Shown one piece after another: positions 8,757-17,739 of a stretch of 64,000 bases of DNA. The notes beneath the pieces were generated by a model. The model ran no database searches. It saw only the letters and a list, made by a program, of their open reading frames with translations, and was not told the DNA's origin. The stretch spans positions 62,001-126,000 of the forward strand of contig NZ_WSRZ01000003.1 of NCBI RefSeq assembly GCF_009828585.1, written 5' to 3'. Made by a program: the position numbers and the translations under genes. The DNA is from Shewanella litoralis (GTDB lineage: Bacteria > Pseudomonadota > Gammaproteobacteria > Enterobacterales > Shewanellaceae). Within the stretch, counting starts at the first letter, position 1. Every line of letters begins with the position of its first letter.

Positions 8757-10673
8757 ATGATCAACATTAGCCAAGCTCAATTAGTTCGCGGCAGTAAAAC
8801 CCTCCTCGATGAAACCTCACTCACTATCTACCCTGGCCATAAAGTCGGACTCGTAGGTGCTAACGGTACCGGTAAATCATCATTGCTTGCACTAATATTG
8901 GGCCACTTACATCTTGATAAAGGCGACTTTAGCTTGCCTGCAGGTTGGCAAATTGCCACCGTAGCCCAGGAAACGCCTGCACTTGATGTATCGGCACTGG
9001 AATACGTGCTTGATGGCGATGTTGAATTTCGCCAACTCGAAACCCAGCTCAATCAGGCTCAGCATGACAATGACGGCAATGCCATCGCCCTTATTCACGG
9101 TAAAATTGATGCAATTGGTGGTTATGCTATTCGCGCACGTGCAGGTGCATTGCTTGCCGGTTTAGGCTTTGGCGAAGCAGAGCAAAGTAACCCCGTTAAA
9201 AGTTTTTCTGGTGGCTGGCGTATGCGCCTTAACTTAGCCCAGGCGCTATTATGCCGTTCAGATTTATTACTGCTCGATGAGCCAACCAACCACTTAGATT
9301 TAGACACCATGTACTGGCTAGAAGGTTGGATTAAATCGTATCAAGGCACATTAATTCTTATCAGTCACGACCGCGACTTTATTGATGGCATTGTTGATGA
9401 GATTGTTCATGTTGAAAATCATAAATTAAATTTCTACAAAGGTAATTACAGCGCCTTTGAACGCGTACGTGCTGAACGTATGGCGCAACAACAGGTTGCC
9501 TTTGAACGCCAACAAAAAGAACGATCGCACATGCAATCGTTTGTTGACCGTTTCCGTTACAAAGCCAGTAAAGCAAAACAAGCACAAAGCCGTTTAAAAG
9601 CGCTTGAGCGTATGGCAGAGTTATTACCATCACAGGTTGATAATCCTTTTCAAATGGCATTTAGAGAGCCAGAAGCCCTGCCTAATCCACTTGTTGCAAT
9701 GGAAGATGTGTCGATTGGTTATGGCGACAAAACTATCCTTAAAAAAGTACAGCTTAATCTGGTGCCTGGTGCTCGTATCGGTTTATTAGGCCGTAATGGC
9801 GCGGGTAAATCGACCTTAATTAAGTTGTTATCAGGGCAACTCCACGCTAAAACCGGCAAGTACGAGCCTAACCCTGGGCTCAATATTGGTTACTTTGCCC
9901 AGCACCAAATCGAGTTTTTAAGCCTAGACGACTCACCGCTACAGCACTTAGTACGCTTAGCTCCGGCCAGTACGCGCGAGCAAGAATTACGTAATTTTTT
10001 AGGGGGTTTTGGCTTTAATGGCGACATGGCTTTAGCCCCAGTAAGACCCTTTTCTGGTGGTGAGAAAGCACGTTTAGTATTGGCATTATTGGTGTGGCAA
10101 CGCCCTAACCTGCTGTTACTCGATGAACCCACCAACCACTTAGACTTAGAAATGCGTCATGCGTTAACCATGGCATTACAAAGCTTTGAAGGGGCTATGG
10201 TTATTGTATCGCATGACCGTCATTTATTGCGTCTAAGTTGCAGTGACTACTACCTGGTTGATCAAGGCGTGGTGAAGTCTTTTGAAGGTGATTTAGACGA
10301 TTATCATCAATGGTTACTCGATGCAGCAAAAGCCGCTCAAGCCAGCAATAAAAGTGAATCTCAAGCTGCTAATGGCGATCAAATCGATAAAAAACAGCAA
10401 AAGCGCATTGAAGCAGAACTGAGACAAAAAACCTCACCGCTTAAAAAGCAGCAAGCTAAGTTGGAAACACAGCAACAAAAGATTTCACAACGATTAGCTG
10501 AATTAGAGACAGAACTGGCAGATGGCAGCTTATACGAAGCCGAAAACAAAGCCAAAATGACTCAAGTGCTTAACGAGCGCACCAGCTTAACCCAGGAAAT
10601 GGACGAAAGTGAAATGAACTGGCTAGAGCTACAAGAGCAAATTGAAGAGATTGAACAAGCGGTTCAACAATAA
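8757..10673 (+). CDS. yheS: ABC-F family ribosome-associated ATPase YheS
   Basis: Soluble ABC-F protein with two nucleotide-binding domains and no membrane segments; ABC-F proteins bind the ribosomal E site and modulate translation. Domain 1 has Walker A GANGTGKSS, signature SFSGGWRMRL and Walker B LLLLDEPTNHLD; domain 2 has GRNGAGKST, FSGGEKARL and LLLLDEPTNHLD. The linker with basic residues (DRFRYKASKAKQAQSR) lies between them, and a charged C-terminal coiled coil occupies residues 545-638. Length 638 matches E. coli YheS (637). Confidence 0.96.
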   Translation: MINISQAQLVRGSKTLLDETSLTIYPGHKVGLVGANGTGKSSLLALILGHLHLDKGDFSLPAGWQIATVAQETPALDVSALEYVLDGDVEFRQLETQLNQAQHDNDGNAIALIHGKIDAIGGYAIRARAGALLAGLGFGEAEQSNPVKSFSGGWRMRLNLAQALLCRSDLLLLDEPTNHLDLDTMYWLEGWIKSYQGTLILISHDRDFIDGIVDEIVHVENHKLNFYKGNYSAFERVRAERMAQQQVAFERQQKERSHMQSFVDRFRYKASKAKQAQSRLKALERMAELLPSQVDNPFQMAFREPEALPNPLVAMEDVSIGYGDKTILKKVQLNLVPGARIGLLGRNGAGKSTLIKLLSGQLHAKTGKYEPNPGLNIGYFAQHQIEFLSLDDSPLQHLVRLAPASTREQELRNFLGGFGFNGDMALAPVRPFSGGEKARLVLALLVWQRPNLLLLDEPTNHLDLEMRHALTMALQSFEGAMVIVSHDRHLLRLSCSDYYLVDQGVVKSFEGDLDDYHQWLLDAAKAAQASNKSESQAANGDQIDKKQQKRIEAELRQKTSPLKKQQAKLETQQQKISQRLAELETELADGSLYEAENKAKMTQVLNERTSLTQEMDESEMNWLELQEQIEEIEQAVQQ

Positions 10674-10718
10674 CTTTTTATGCTGTGGCGTTTATCCATA
10701 AACGCCTTAGGACATCTC

Positions 10719-11183
10719 ATGCAAGCTACACTCAAGCGCCCTGTATTTACTCATACATTGTGGCATCAATGCGAACTCGTTTACAGCCAAAACCCAAACG
10801 CCTATATCCAACTGCAAGATAGCTATCACGTTAATGTTAATGTATTACTTTTAGCACAATATCTTGATCAGCAAGCCTTTTTACTGTCTGCCGAACAATG
10901 GCAAAGCATGTTGAGTGTTATTGAGAAATGGGAAGATTCGGTATTAGTGCCTTACCGTCAATTACGCCGAATTGCCAAAAGACATTTAGCAGAAGATGAA
11001 TACCAAAAAATGCTTGATGTTGAATTGATAATGGAGCGAAAGTCACAACAGTTTTTATTGCAGAAACTTCACTCAATAGATGAGCAACCAACATCGAATA
11101 GCACAAACACTGACAGCCCAAGTGTGAGCAGTAATGTCAATGCGTATCTGAGCATTTATGGATTAGATGACAGCGCCATCTAA
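10719..11183 (+). CDS. TIGR02444 (DUF2390) family protein
   Basis: 154 residues from the ATG at 10719, which has TAGGA 6 nt upstream; an in-frame ATG at 10680 would add 13 residues but has no ribosome site. The pattern CELVYSQNPNAYIQLQDSYHVNVNVLLL matches the gammaproteobacterial TIGR02444 family, commonly found next to yheS. Mostly helical and probably cytosolic; the C-terminus is Ser/Asn/Thr-rich and looks disordered. Function unknown. It lies 45 nt after yheS and is probably cotranscribed. Confidence 0.78.
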   Translation: MQATLKRPVFTHTLWHQCELVYSQNPNAYIQLQDSYHVNVNVLLLAQYLDQQAFLLSAEQWQSMLSVIEKWEDSVLVPYRQLRRIAKRHLAEDEYQKMLDVELIMERKSQQFLLQKLHSIDEQPTSNSTNTDSPSVSSNVNAYLSIYGLDDSAI

Positions 11184-11199
11184 TCCATCAAAAATGAGG

Positions 11200-12786
11200 C
11201 TATTTCGCTGTCAGCTTTTGCGCTAATGCTGTCGCATTACGGGCTACAATGCCATAGATAGTCAATTGTGGGTTAGCCCCTAGGCTGGTTGGAAACACAG
11301 AGCCATCCATCACTGATAAGTTTTCAAAATAGTGTGAATTACCATAACTGTCGACCATTGCCTGGGTTTTATCTTCGCCCATAGGGCAGCCGCCCATCAC
11401 ATGCGCTGAAGCTACAATGGTCTTAATTAAACCCAAATCTAATTGATTTATGCTTTGTTTAGCATCATTCCAGGACTCAAAAAAGCTTAGACCATCGTGC
11501 ATCGGCAATACCTTTTTAGCTCCTGCGGCAAACTGCAATTCCGCCATCGATAAAAATGCCCGACGCGCTGCACTCCAAAAACCATCAGTTAAGGGGTAAT
11601 CAAGGGCAAAGCTATTATCGGTTAACCGCACTTGTCCGCCTGGGCTTTGTTCATTAAAACCGTCACGGATTAATGCAATGGTGACCTGCATTTGATTAAA
11701 ATTAGCCATTAGCTGTGCGTGACTAACGCCATAACCTATGGTTTTAGATGCAATAAGCACAGGGTGCACCGGCGCGACCTCTAACTTATAACCTAATTCA
11801 CCTGCAGCACCGTCTTGCCAGACAAACTCATCGGAATATATCGATTGCGGCGCGCCACTGTGGCCATTAATTTGTTCCGCAAACATACCGCCAGATAATA
11901 ACGACGGATGCAAAAAGGTTTTACCAAGTTGTTTGTGAGGATCGGGCGTATTTGAGCGCATTAAAATAGTTGGCGTGTGAATAGCGCCTGCGCTTAAAAT
12001 ATAATGCTTGGCACTGAATGTAATTGTTAATGCAGTAGGTTTAAACCCTTCTGTCATGGCTTGTGCGGTTAAGCCTACGACCTTATCGCCTTTATGTTCA
12101 AGCTTGACGACTTTGGCCCGTGAGATTAATGTCGCACCATGCTCAAGTGCGCTTGGTATAGTGGTTACCAGCATCGATTGCTTAGCATTAACCGGGCAAC
12201 CCATTCCGCAATAACCGGTGTTCCAACAGCCTTTAACATTGCGTTTTATGACCGTGTATTCCCAACCCAATTTTTCACAGCCATCACGTAATGCGCCGTT
12301 GTTACGGTTTGCCTCGTATTGCCATTGCTCGATATTGAGACGCTGCTCCATTTTTTCAAACCAGGGCTGTAACTCCGTCGCCGACAAGCCTTTAACAGAT
12401 TTAGATTGTTGCCAAAAATCCAATGTCGGTTCAGGCGTGCGTATCGAGGTGGTCCAGTTAACCGTTGTTGAACCGCCAACCGTGCGGCCTTGAAAAATAC
12501 CAATGCCTTTATCTGCGGTTTTTAATGCTGCGGCTTGTTGGTATAAATTAGGGTAAGCATGGCGCTCTTCCATATCAAAGTGAGTCGATGACTTTAACGC
12601 CCCACCTTCAATCATAATGACTTTAAGCCCAGCTTGAGACAATATTTCAGCCGCAGTACCGCCACCAGCACCCGTACCAACAATAACAACATCCGCCTCA
12701 AAATGACGGTCTTTTTCTAACGTACTAGCATCAATATGGTGCCAACCTGAACTTAACCCAGTGATAATAGGATCAATAATAGCCAC
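11200..12786 (-). CDS. GMC-family FAD oxidoreductase
   Basis: Glucose-methanol-choline type flavoprotein of 528 residues. The FAD-binding dinucleotide fold is near the N-terminus (VVIVGTGAGGGTAAEIL followed by VIMIEGG), the second FAD contact is GRTVGGSTTVNW near residue 100, and the C-terminal GMC block contains GANPQLTIYGIVARNA. A four-cysteine stretch (CWNTGYCGMGC) near residue 186 recalls the cluster seen in gluconate or alcohol dehydrogenase flavoproteins. GTG start with AAAGGAG 7 nt upstream. It follows a Tat-exported small protein (12814-13326), its probable partner subunit, so the pair may act in the periplasm. Substrate unknown. Confidence 0.88.
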   Translation of the reverse strand: MAIIDPIITGLSSGWHHIDASTLEKDRHFEADVVIVGTGAGGGTAAEILSQAGLKVIMIEGGALKSSTHFDMEERHAYPNLYQQAAALKTADKGIGIFQGRTVGGSTTVNWTTSIRTPEPTLDFWQQSKSVKGLSATELQPWFEKMEQRLNIEQWQYEANRNNGALRDGCEKLGWEYTVIKRNVKGCWNTGYCGMGCPVNAKQSMLVTTIPSALEHGATLISRAKVVKLEHKGDKVVGLTAQAMTEGFKPTALTITFSAKHYILSAGAIHTPTILMRSNTPDPHKQLGKTFLHPSLLSGGMFAEQINGHSGAPQSIYSDEFVWQDGAAGELGYKLEVAPVHPVLIASKTIGYGVSHAQLMANFNQMQVTIALIRDGFNEQSPGGQVRLTDNSFALDYPLTDGFWSAARRAFLSMAELQFAAGAKKVLPMHDGLSFFESWNDAKQSINQLDLGLIKTIVASAHVMGGCPMGEDKTQAMVDSYGNSHYFENLSVMDGSVFPTSLGANPQLTIYGIVARNATALAQKLTAK

Positions 12787-12813
12787 GAGAATACTCCTTT
12801 AAACACAGGGTGA

Positions 12814-13326
12814 TTAGTTTGCATTACTAACTAAGAAAGTGGGCTTGGCATAACGCAAGTTACCCCAATGTTCAGGGCAAGCATAATAACTGGCCATAAT
12901 AAGCTCACGCAGTCCTGAATAGGCTGTTTTTAACATATCGAGAAAGTTGTAACGCCAAAACTCTAGCATATCGATCAATTGTTGCGGTTCACGCCCCAAT
13001 AACGGCGTCATACTGCCACTGAGCAACAACAAACCAAAACGGCCTTCAAGTAAATCTAATAGCTCCATCAATTCATCTTGCTGGGCTTGAGGTAAATGGG
13101 TAATCGACTGTGAAATAGCATCTAAGGTTCGATTAATCGCCATCTCTCTGTGATTGGCCACTTCAGGTAAACTACCATCAAGAAAAATAGGAATAAACAC
13201 ACTAAACAACACTCGATGATGGATATCATCTGCCGCTGTTGAAGATGTTGGCACATACAGATTAACACCTAATGCCAGTGCAGCCGTTCCTGCAAAAGCA
13301 CCAGTGAGAAAGGTACGTCGCTTCAT
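12814..13326 (-). CDS. Tat-signal small subunit-like partner of the GMC oxidoreductase
   Basis: 170 residues starting MKRRTFLTGAFAGTAALALG, a twin-arginine signal (RRTFL). The mature part has no metal or haem motif that I can see; size, Tat signal and position before a GMC flavoprotein resemble the gluconate 2-dehydrogenase subunit 3 class, which escorts a flavoprotein without its own signal through the Tat system. That relationship is inferred. The gap to the GMC gene is 27 nt, so the two form an operon. AAGGGGAAG precedes the ATG. Confidence 0.75.
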   Translation of the reverse strand: MKRRTFLTGAFAGTAALALGVNLYVPTSSTAADDIHHRVLFSVFIPIFLDGSLPEVANHREMAINRTLDAISQSITHLPQAQQDELMELLDLLEGRFGLLLLSGSMTPLLGREPQQLIDMLEFWRYNFLDMLKTAYSGLRELIMASYYACPEHWGNLRYAKPTFLVSNAN

Positions 13327-13438
13327 TTACTTCCCCTTTGAGTTATTGTTGTCGGTAATTTTTATATGCTAAAGTGGCATGAGTAACATTTAAACACACG
13401 TTTAAATATTCACAAACAATTGCAGAACGATTCCCTTT

Positions 13439-14452
13439 ATGAAAAAGATGTTTTCTCCTCCCTGGTGGGCTGCAAGTCCGCACGTGCAAACGATTTTACC
13501 GTTTATTTTCAAAGTGGCCAAACCAGCAACATTTAGACAAAGACAAGAGTTACCTGACGGTGATTTTATTGATTTAGATTGGCTAGGCCAAGCTCAAAAT
13601 GGTGAACCCATTTTAGTGATTATTCACGGGCTTGAAGGGAATACCGAATCGCATTATGCACGCAGAATGCTGTTAGAGGCTAAAAAAGCCAAAATCGCAG
13701 CGGTAGTGCACCATCACAGAGGCTGTTCTGGTGAGCCAAATCGTTTAGCCCGCAGTTATCATAGCGGTGATGTTAATGATTTAGCCTATACCTTGTTGCA
13801 GTTAAAACAGTACTACCCTGAGTCGCCACTCTTTGCTGTAGGTTACAGTTTAGGCGGCAATGTGCTGGCAAAATATCAGGGAAGTAAGCAACAAGATAGC
13901 CTATTAGAAAGGGCTGTCGTGGTGTCGGCGCCGTTAACATTAGCCGCGTGTGCAAAACGTTTAGAAAGTGGTTTTTCTACCGTGTACCAACGCTTTTTAA
14001 TTAAACGTTTACGGCGAAAAATGCTCAATAAAATCAATACCCCCGATCTCACGGCGCAAATGCCCATCAATAAAAAACAACTTAAAATGCTCAACACATT
14101 TTATTTATTTGATGATCAAGTCACCGCGCCTTTACACGGGTTTGCAGGGGTGAACGATTACTATCAAAAATCGAGTGGGATGAACTATTTAAAACACATT
14201 ACTAAGCCAACGCTAGTGATCCATGCTCAAGACGACCCTTTTATGACTGACGATGTGATCCCTAGCAAAGATCAGTTATCGCCAATGGTAGAATATGAGC
14301 TACATCAATTTGGTGGCCATGTTGGCTTTGTGGATGGCGGATGGCCGTGGAAACCCAAATTCTATCTAGAAGATCGTATTATCCAGTTTTTACTTGCTGA
14401 CGATCATAAAGCGTCGGTAACGCATACTGCTACTGCGACAAATAAGGAATAA
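13439..14452 (+). CDS. yheT: YheT-like alpha/beta hydrolase
   Basis: 337-residue alpha/beta-hydrolase of the YheT/AB-hydrolase-4 family (putative esterase). Catalytic elements are visible: oxyanion region IHGLEGNTESHY, nucleophile elbow GYSLGGNVLAKY (Ser), acid in HAQDDPFM and His in GGHVGFVDGG. N-terminus PPWWAASPHVQTILP is typical of the family. Followed by yheU after 2 nt, as in E. coli. Confidence 0.93.
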   Translation: MKKMFSPPWWAASPHVQTILPFIFKVAKPATFRQRQELPDGDFIDLDWLGQAQNGEPILVIIHGLEGNTESHYARRMLLEAKKAKIAAVVHHHRGCSGEPNRLARSYHSGDVNDLAYTLLQLKQYYPESPLFAVGYSLGGNVLAKYQGSKQQDSLLERAVVVSAPLTLAACAKRLESGFSTVYQRFLIKRLRRKMLNKINTPDLTAQMPINKKQLKMLNTFYLFDDQVTAPLHGFAGVNDYYQKSSGMNYLKHITKPTLVIHAQDDPFMTDDVIPSKDQLSPMVEYELHQFGGHVGFVDGGWPWKPKFYLEDRIIQFLLADDHKASVTHTATATNKE

Positions 14453-14454
14453 CC

Positions 14455-14703
14455 ATGCTTGTCCCCTATGAAGCGTTATTATCATTGCCTCAGGAAACAC
14501 TGCAAGCAATGATTAAAGAGTATTTATTGTCGCAACTCGAAGATGGCAGTTTTAGTGATGTTGACGAGCAACAACTGGCTCACGCAACTGAGCGCTGTAA
14601 GCATGCACTTAAAAAGGGCGAACTGGTTGTTGAATACAGTGAAGATGATGAATCGATTGCGATCCGTCAGCGTGAACATATTTCAGCAAGAGTTAATAAT
14701 TAA
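14455..14703 (+). CDS. yheU: YheU family protein
   Basis: 82-residue small acidic protein of unknown function. The N-terminus VPYEALLSLPQETLQAMIKEY matches the YheU family, whose E. coli member has 72 residues. It starts 2 nt after yheT, with AAGGAA before the ATG, so it is translationally coupled. Confidence 0.9.
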   Translation: MLVPYEALLSLPQETLQAMIKEYLLSQLEDGSFSDVDEQQLAHATERCKHALKKGELVVEYSEDDESIAIRQREHISARVNN

Positions 14704-14834
14704 CCTGCATGCTTAAGCAATAATTCTATATAAATATTAATATCATGACCTGTGATTAATTGACCCACAGGTGATGATTACCGTATAACTAGTGACTCGA
14801 TTTTTTTGGTGAATCACAAACGTAGGCAAATAAC

Positions 14835-15731
14835 ATGTCAGCAAAACATCCTATTATTGCTGTAACCGGTTCATCTGGTGCTGGCACTACCACCACCACA
14901 ACGGCCTTTACTCACATATTTAGGCAACTGGGTATTAATGCCGCATTTGTGGAAGGCGATAGCTTTCATCATTTCACGCGCGCAGAAATGGAAGTATTAA
15001 TCCGTAAGTCGCAAGCTGAAAATCGTAATATTAGCTATTTTGGTCCTGAAGCCAACAACTTTAAAAAACTCGAAGAGTGCTTCATTAGCTATGGTGAAAC
15101 GGGCAATGGTCAAACCCGCAGTTATTTACATACCTTTGACGAAGCGGTGCCCTTCAACCAAATGCCAGGTACTTTCACTCAGTGGCGCGATCTCCCAGAA
15201 AATACTGATATGCTCTATTACGAGGGATTACATGGCGGCGTAGTGACTGATGATGCCGACGTAGCAAAACATGTCGACCTTTTGATTGGCATGGTGCCGA
15301 TTGTTAACTTGGAATGGATTCAAAAGATCATTAGAGACACCACTGAACGTGGTCACAGCCGTGAAAAAGTCATGGGCTCTATCGTGCGCAGTATGGATGA
15401 TTACATTAATCACATGACGCCGCAGTTCTCACGCACCCACATTAACTTTCAACGCGTGCCTACCGTAGATACCTCAAACCCATTTAGCGCTAAAGATATT
15501 CCTAGTCTTGACGAAAGCTTCGTGGTGATCCGCTTTCGCGGCATTAATAACGTCGACTTCCCTTATTACCTGAACATGATCCAGGGATCGTTCATGTCTC
15601 GAGTTAATACGCTAGTGGTACCGGGTGGTAAAATGTCCTTAGCCATGGAGCTTATCTTAACGCCCCTGATTAAAGACTTAATAGATAAACGAATAGAGTT
15701 GCAAAACATCAATGATATCAAGCCTGATTAA
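14835..15731 (+). CDS. prkB: Phosphoribulokinase-like protein PrkB
   Basis: 298 residues of the phosphoribulokinase/uridine-kinase family. The P-loop is GSSGAGTTTTT near residue 12; downstream are EGDSFHHF, YYEGLHGGVV and VNLEWIQKIIRD, diagnostic of the class. E. coli PrkB has 289 residues. No RuBisCO is seen, so a carbon-fixation role is not implied; the physiological substrate is unsettled. Position after yheU and near crp is conserved. Confidence 0.93.
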   Translation: MSAKHPIIAVTGSSGAGTTTTTTAFTHIFRQLGINAAFVEGDSFHHFTRAEMEVLIRKSQAENRNISYFGPEANNFKKLEECFISYGETGNGQTRSYLHTFDEAVPFNQMPGTFTQWRDLPENTDMLYYEGLHGGVVTDDADVAKHVDLLIGMVPIVNLEWIQKIIRDTTERGHSREKVMGSIVRSMDDYINHMTPQFSRTHINFQRVPTVDTSNPFSAKDIPSLDESFVVIRFRGINNVDFPYYLNMIQGSFMSRVNTLVVPGGKMSLAMELILTPLIKDLIDKRIELQNINDIKPD

Positions 15732-15794
15732 GCTTAATTTAAGTCAATAGCACTAAAATTGTTTTATCGTGATTTCAAGCGAAATAACGGCAGT

Positions 15795-15849
15795 TGATGT
15801 GCTTGGGCGCTAATTCCCCCTTTTTTCTGTTAGCGTGTTAAGCACATCA
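15795..15849. other. Long hairpin between convergent prkB and the Sel1/TPR gene
   Basis: TGATGTGCTT (15795-15804) pairs with AAGCACATCA (15840-15849); inside it CGCTAA (15808-15813) pairs with TTAGCG (15830-15835), with a T-rich loop. No T-run follows the outer stem on either strand, so it is not a standard terminator, though it may block read-through between the convergent genes. Confidence 0.55.
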
Positions 15850-15897
15850 GCGATTACTAGCACTATCCTTATTTACCATAACCACAAGTTGTTGCAA

Positions 15898-16677
15898 TTA
15901 CATTAATGGAATAATTTCACGATATGCTTGGTTATTTTGGTATTGCATTAGACGCAACTTAAACTCATCACTATGAGCAAGTTCAGGGTTTTGTTTCAAC
16001 GCCTCAATGGCTTTCTTTTGAGCATCAACAGCAGAAGTAAAATCACCAATTTCAGCATAACCGGCAGCTAAATTGTCTAGCACTGTTGGGTCGTTTTGAT
16101 TTTGCTCTAATAATTTCAGTGACATCGATATTGCACGCGAACCATCACGGTACTCAGCTTCTGGACAGGTTGCTAAAATCCACGCCACATTGCCTAGCGA
16201 TACGGTATCGCCAGCCGTATTAAACTGTCCCATGGCTTTACCGCAGTTACGTACCACACCATCGCCACCAGCAGAATAGATAAAACCTAAACGAAAATTA
16301 GCCCACTTATCGCCTTGTTCGGCCATCACTAAATACCATTTCTCGGCTAAGGCTAAATCACGGGGAAATAATTTACCTTCAAAGGCTAAATCAGCCACCG
16401 TTTGCTGAGCTTTAATGTGATTTTGTGCTGCCGCTTGTGTCACCCAGGTTAATCCAACGGATGTATCTTGACTCACAAAACGCCCCGATAAATACATCAA
16501 GCCTAAAAGAAATTGCGCGTCTGCATCGCCTTGCTTGGCTTTTATTTGAATATGCACCAGTTTACTGGCGGCTTGAGACTCAACCGTTGGCGGAACATAA
16601 AATGCGTTAGAGGGTAAACTTGATACGCTAAACGCCACTAAGCATACAGCCGTTGCTATTTGACTCAATTTTTTCAC
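15898..16677 (-). CDS. Exported Sel1/TPR repeat protein
   Basis: 259 residues with a signal peptide (MKKLSQIATAVCLVAF...SLPSNAF). Sel1-type repeats cover roughly residues 45-140, with the consensus AKQGDADAQFLLGLMYLSG and AAAQNHIKAQQTVADLAFEG; a TPR-like segment follows (LDNLAAGYAEIGDFTSAVDAQKKA). Sel1 repeats mediate protein contacts; no partner is indicated. I chose GTG at 16677, 5 nt after GAGG; the GTG at 16683 overlaps that ribosome site. Confidence 0.82.
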   Translation of the reverse strand: MKKLSQIATAVCLVAFSVSSLPSNAFYVPPTVESQAASKLVHIQIKAKQGDADAQFLLGLMYLSGRFVSQDTSVGLTWVTQAAAQNHIKAQQTVADLAFEGKLFPRDLALAEKWYLVMAEQGDKWANFRLGFIYSAGGDGVVRNCGKAMGQFNTAGDTVSLGNVAWILATCPEAEYRDGSRAISMSLKLLEQNQNDPTVLDNLAAGYAEIGDFTSAVDAQKKAIEALKQNPELAHSDEFKLRLMQYQNNQAYREIIPLM

Positions 16678-16683
16678 GCACAC

Positions 16684-16985
16684 CTCTACAACAATTTGTG
16701 GTATTAATAACAGTAGCTAACTCGCCTACCCAACTCAATAGACATCCCGTGAAGCCAATAATTCAATATACTTTACGGTGAAAAAATACGATAGAGTATG
16801 GTGTATAAAATAAAAAGCTGACGTTGATCACAAACAAAAGAAATTTAATCAACTATTTAACAAGTTAATATACACTACTGACACTTCTAAATACGATCTC
16901 TATCAAAGTTTTTACGATTGTAATAGCGTAGAATGCTTAATTAGACATTACTTACTTTCATTTTTAATCAATCGAGGAATATCGT
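16684..16985. other. 302-bp divergent regulatory interval before crp
   Basis: Holds the crp leader and promoter and the upstream region of the Sel1 gene. A CRP-like palindrome lies at 16817-16832. TAGAAT at 16929-16934 is a possible -10 element, but I cannot identify a well-spaced -35 partner. No ORF. Confidence 0.4.
16817..16832. promoter_or_regulatory. CRP-binding-site-like palindrome upstream of crp
   Basis: GCTGA-CGTTGA-TCACA fits TGTGA-N6-TCACA with a perfect right half and 3 of 5 in the left half, in an A-rich flank. It lies 154 bp before the crp ATG. E. coli crp is autoregulated by CRP; the same is inferred here. Confidence 0.5.
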
Positions 16986-17621
16986 ATGGCTCTGATTGGT
17001 AAGCCAAAACCTGACCCAACATTAGAATGGTTTCTTTCACATTGTCACATTCATAAGTACCCAGCAAAGAGCACATTGATCCACGCTGGTGAAGATTCTG
17101 ACACGTTATATTACATCGTAAAAGGTTCTGTTGCTGTATTGATCAAAGATGAAGAAGGTAAAGAAATGATCCTTTCTTATCTTAATCAAGGTGACTTCAT
17201 CGGTGAACTTGGTTTGTTTGAAGAACAAGCAGAACGTACCGCTTGGGTTCGTGCTAAACAAGCATGTGAAATTGCCGAAATTTCTTACAAGAAATTTAAG
17301 CAATTGATTCAAGTTAACCCAGAAATCTTAATGAAGCTTTCGGCGCAAATGGCCTATCGCTTACAAAGCACAAGTCAAAAAGTGGGTGATTTAGCCTTCT
17401 TAGACGTGGCTGGTCGCATTGCACAAACATTGTTGCACCTTGCAAAACAACCCGATGCTATGACTCATCCTGACGGCATGCAGATTAAAATTACCCGTCA
17501 AGAAATTGGTCAAATTGTGGGTTGCTCACGTGAAACTGTAGGCCGTATTTTAAAAATGCTCGAAGAGCAAAATTTAATCCAGGCGCACGGTAAAACAATA
17601 GTGGTTTACGGTACTCGCTAA
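16986..17621 (+). CDS. crp: cAMP receptor protein, global transcription regulator
   Basis: 211 residues, nearly identical in layout to E. coli CRP (210). The cAMP-binding beta-roll spans about residues 20-110 ([12 protein letters not shown] and ERTAWVRA contain the Glu and Arg-Ser/Thr contacts), then the dimer helix and the C-terminal helix-turn-helix [20 protein letters not shown] with the DNA-reading Arg-Glu-Arg residues. In Shewanella, CRP governs anaerobic respiration genes. The ATG follows CGAGGAATATCGT. A good terminator follows. Confidence 0.98.
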   Translation: MALIGKPKPDPTLEWFLSHCHIHKYPAKSTLIHAGEDSDTLYYIVKGSVAVLIKDEEGKEMILSYLNQGDFIGELGLFEEQAERTAWVRAKQACEIAEISYKKFKQLIQVNPEILMKLSAQMAYRLQSTSQKVGDLAFLDVAGRIAQTLLHLAKQPDAMTHPDGMQIKITRQEIGQIVGCSRETVGRILKMLEEQNLIQAHGKTIVVYGTR

Positions 17622-17689
17622 CCCTATGCTTTAGACGCTAGTTAAGCGTCAATCATGTCTACTTCAGCTTGATTTAAGCCAATATTATT

Positions 17690-17726
17690 AAAGTGGTGTT
17701 CATACTCTGAACGCCACTTTTTTTTA
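17690..17726 (+). terminator. Terminator after crp
   Basis: AAGTGGTGTTCA (17691-17702) pairs with TGAACGCCACTT (17708-17719), one G-T pair, followed by eight or more T residues. Confidence 0.92.
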
Positions 17727-17739
17727 TTTGGGAGCGAAC

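Noticed and set aside
8757-10673. yheS as an antibiotic-resistance ABC-F
   Set aside because: Sequence order, length and neighbours match housekeeping YheS; resistance ABC-F proteins carry a longer interdomain linker and different context.
10680-10718. Upstream ATG start for the TIGR02444 gene
   Set aside because: No ribosome site precedes it, whereas TAGGA stands at the right distance before ATG 10719.
14835-15731. prkB read as evidence of a Calvin cycle
   Set aside because: PrkB-type proteins occur in many heterotrophs next to crp, and no RuBisCO gene is in the window.
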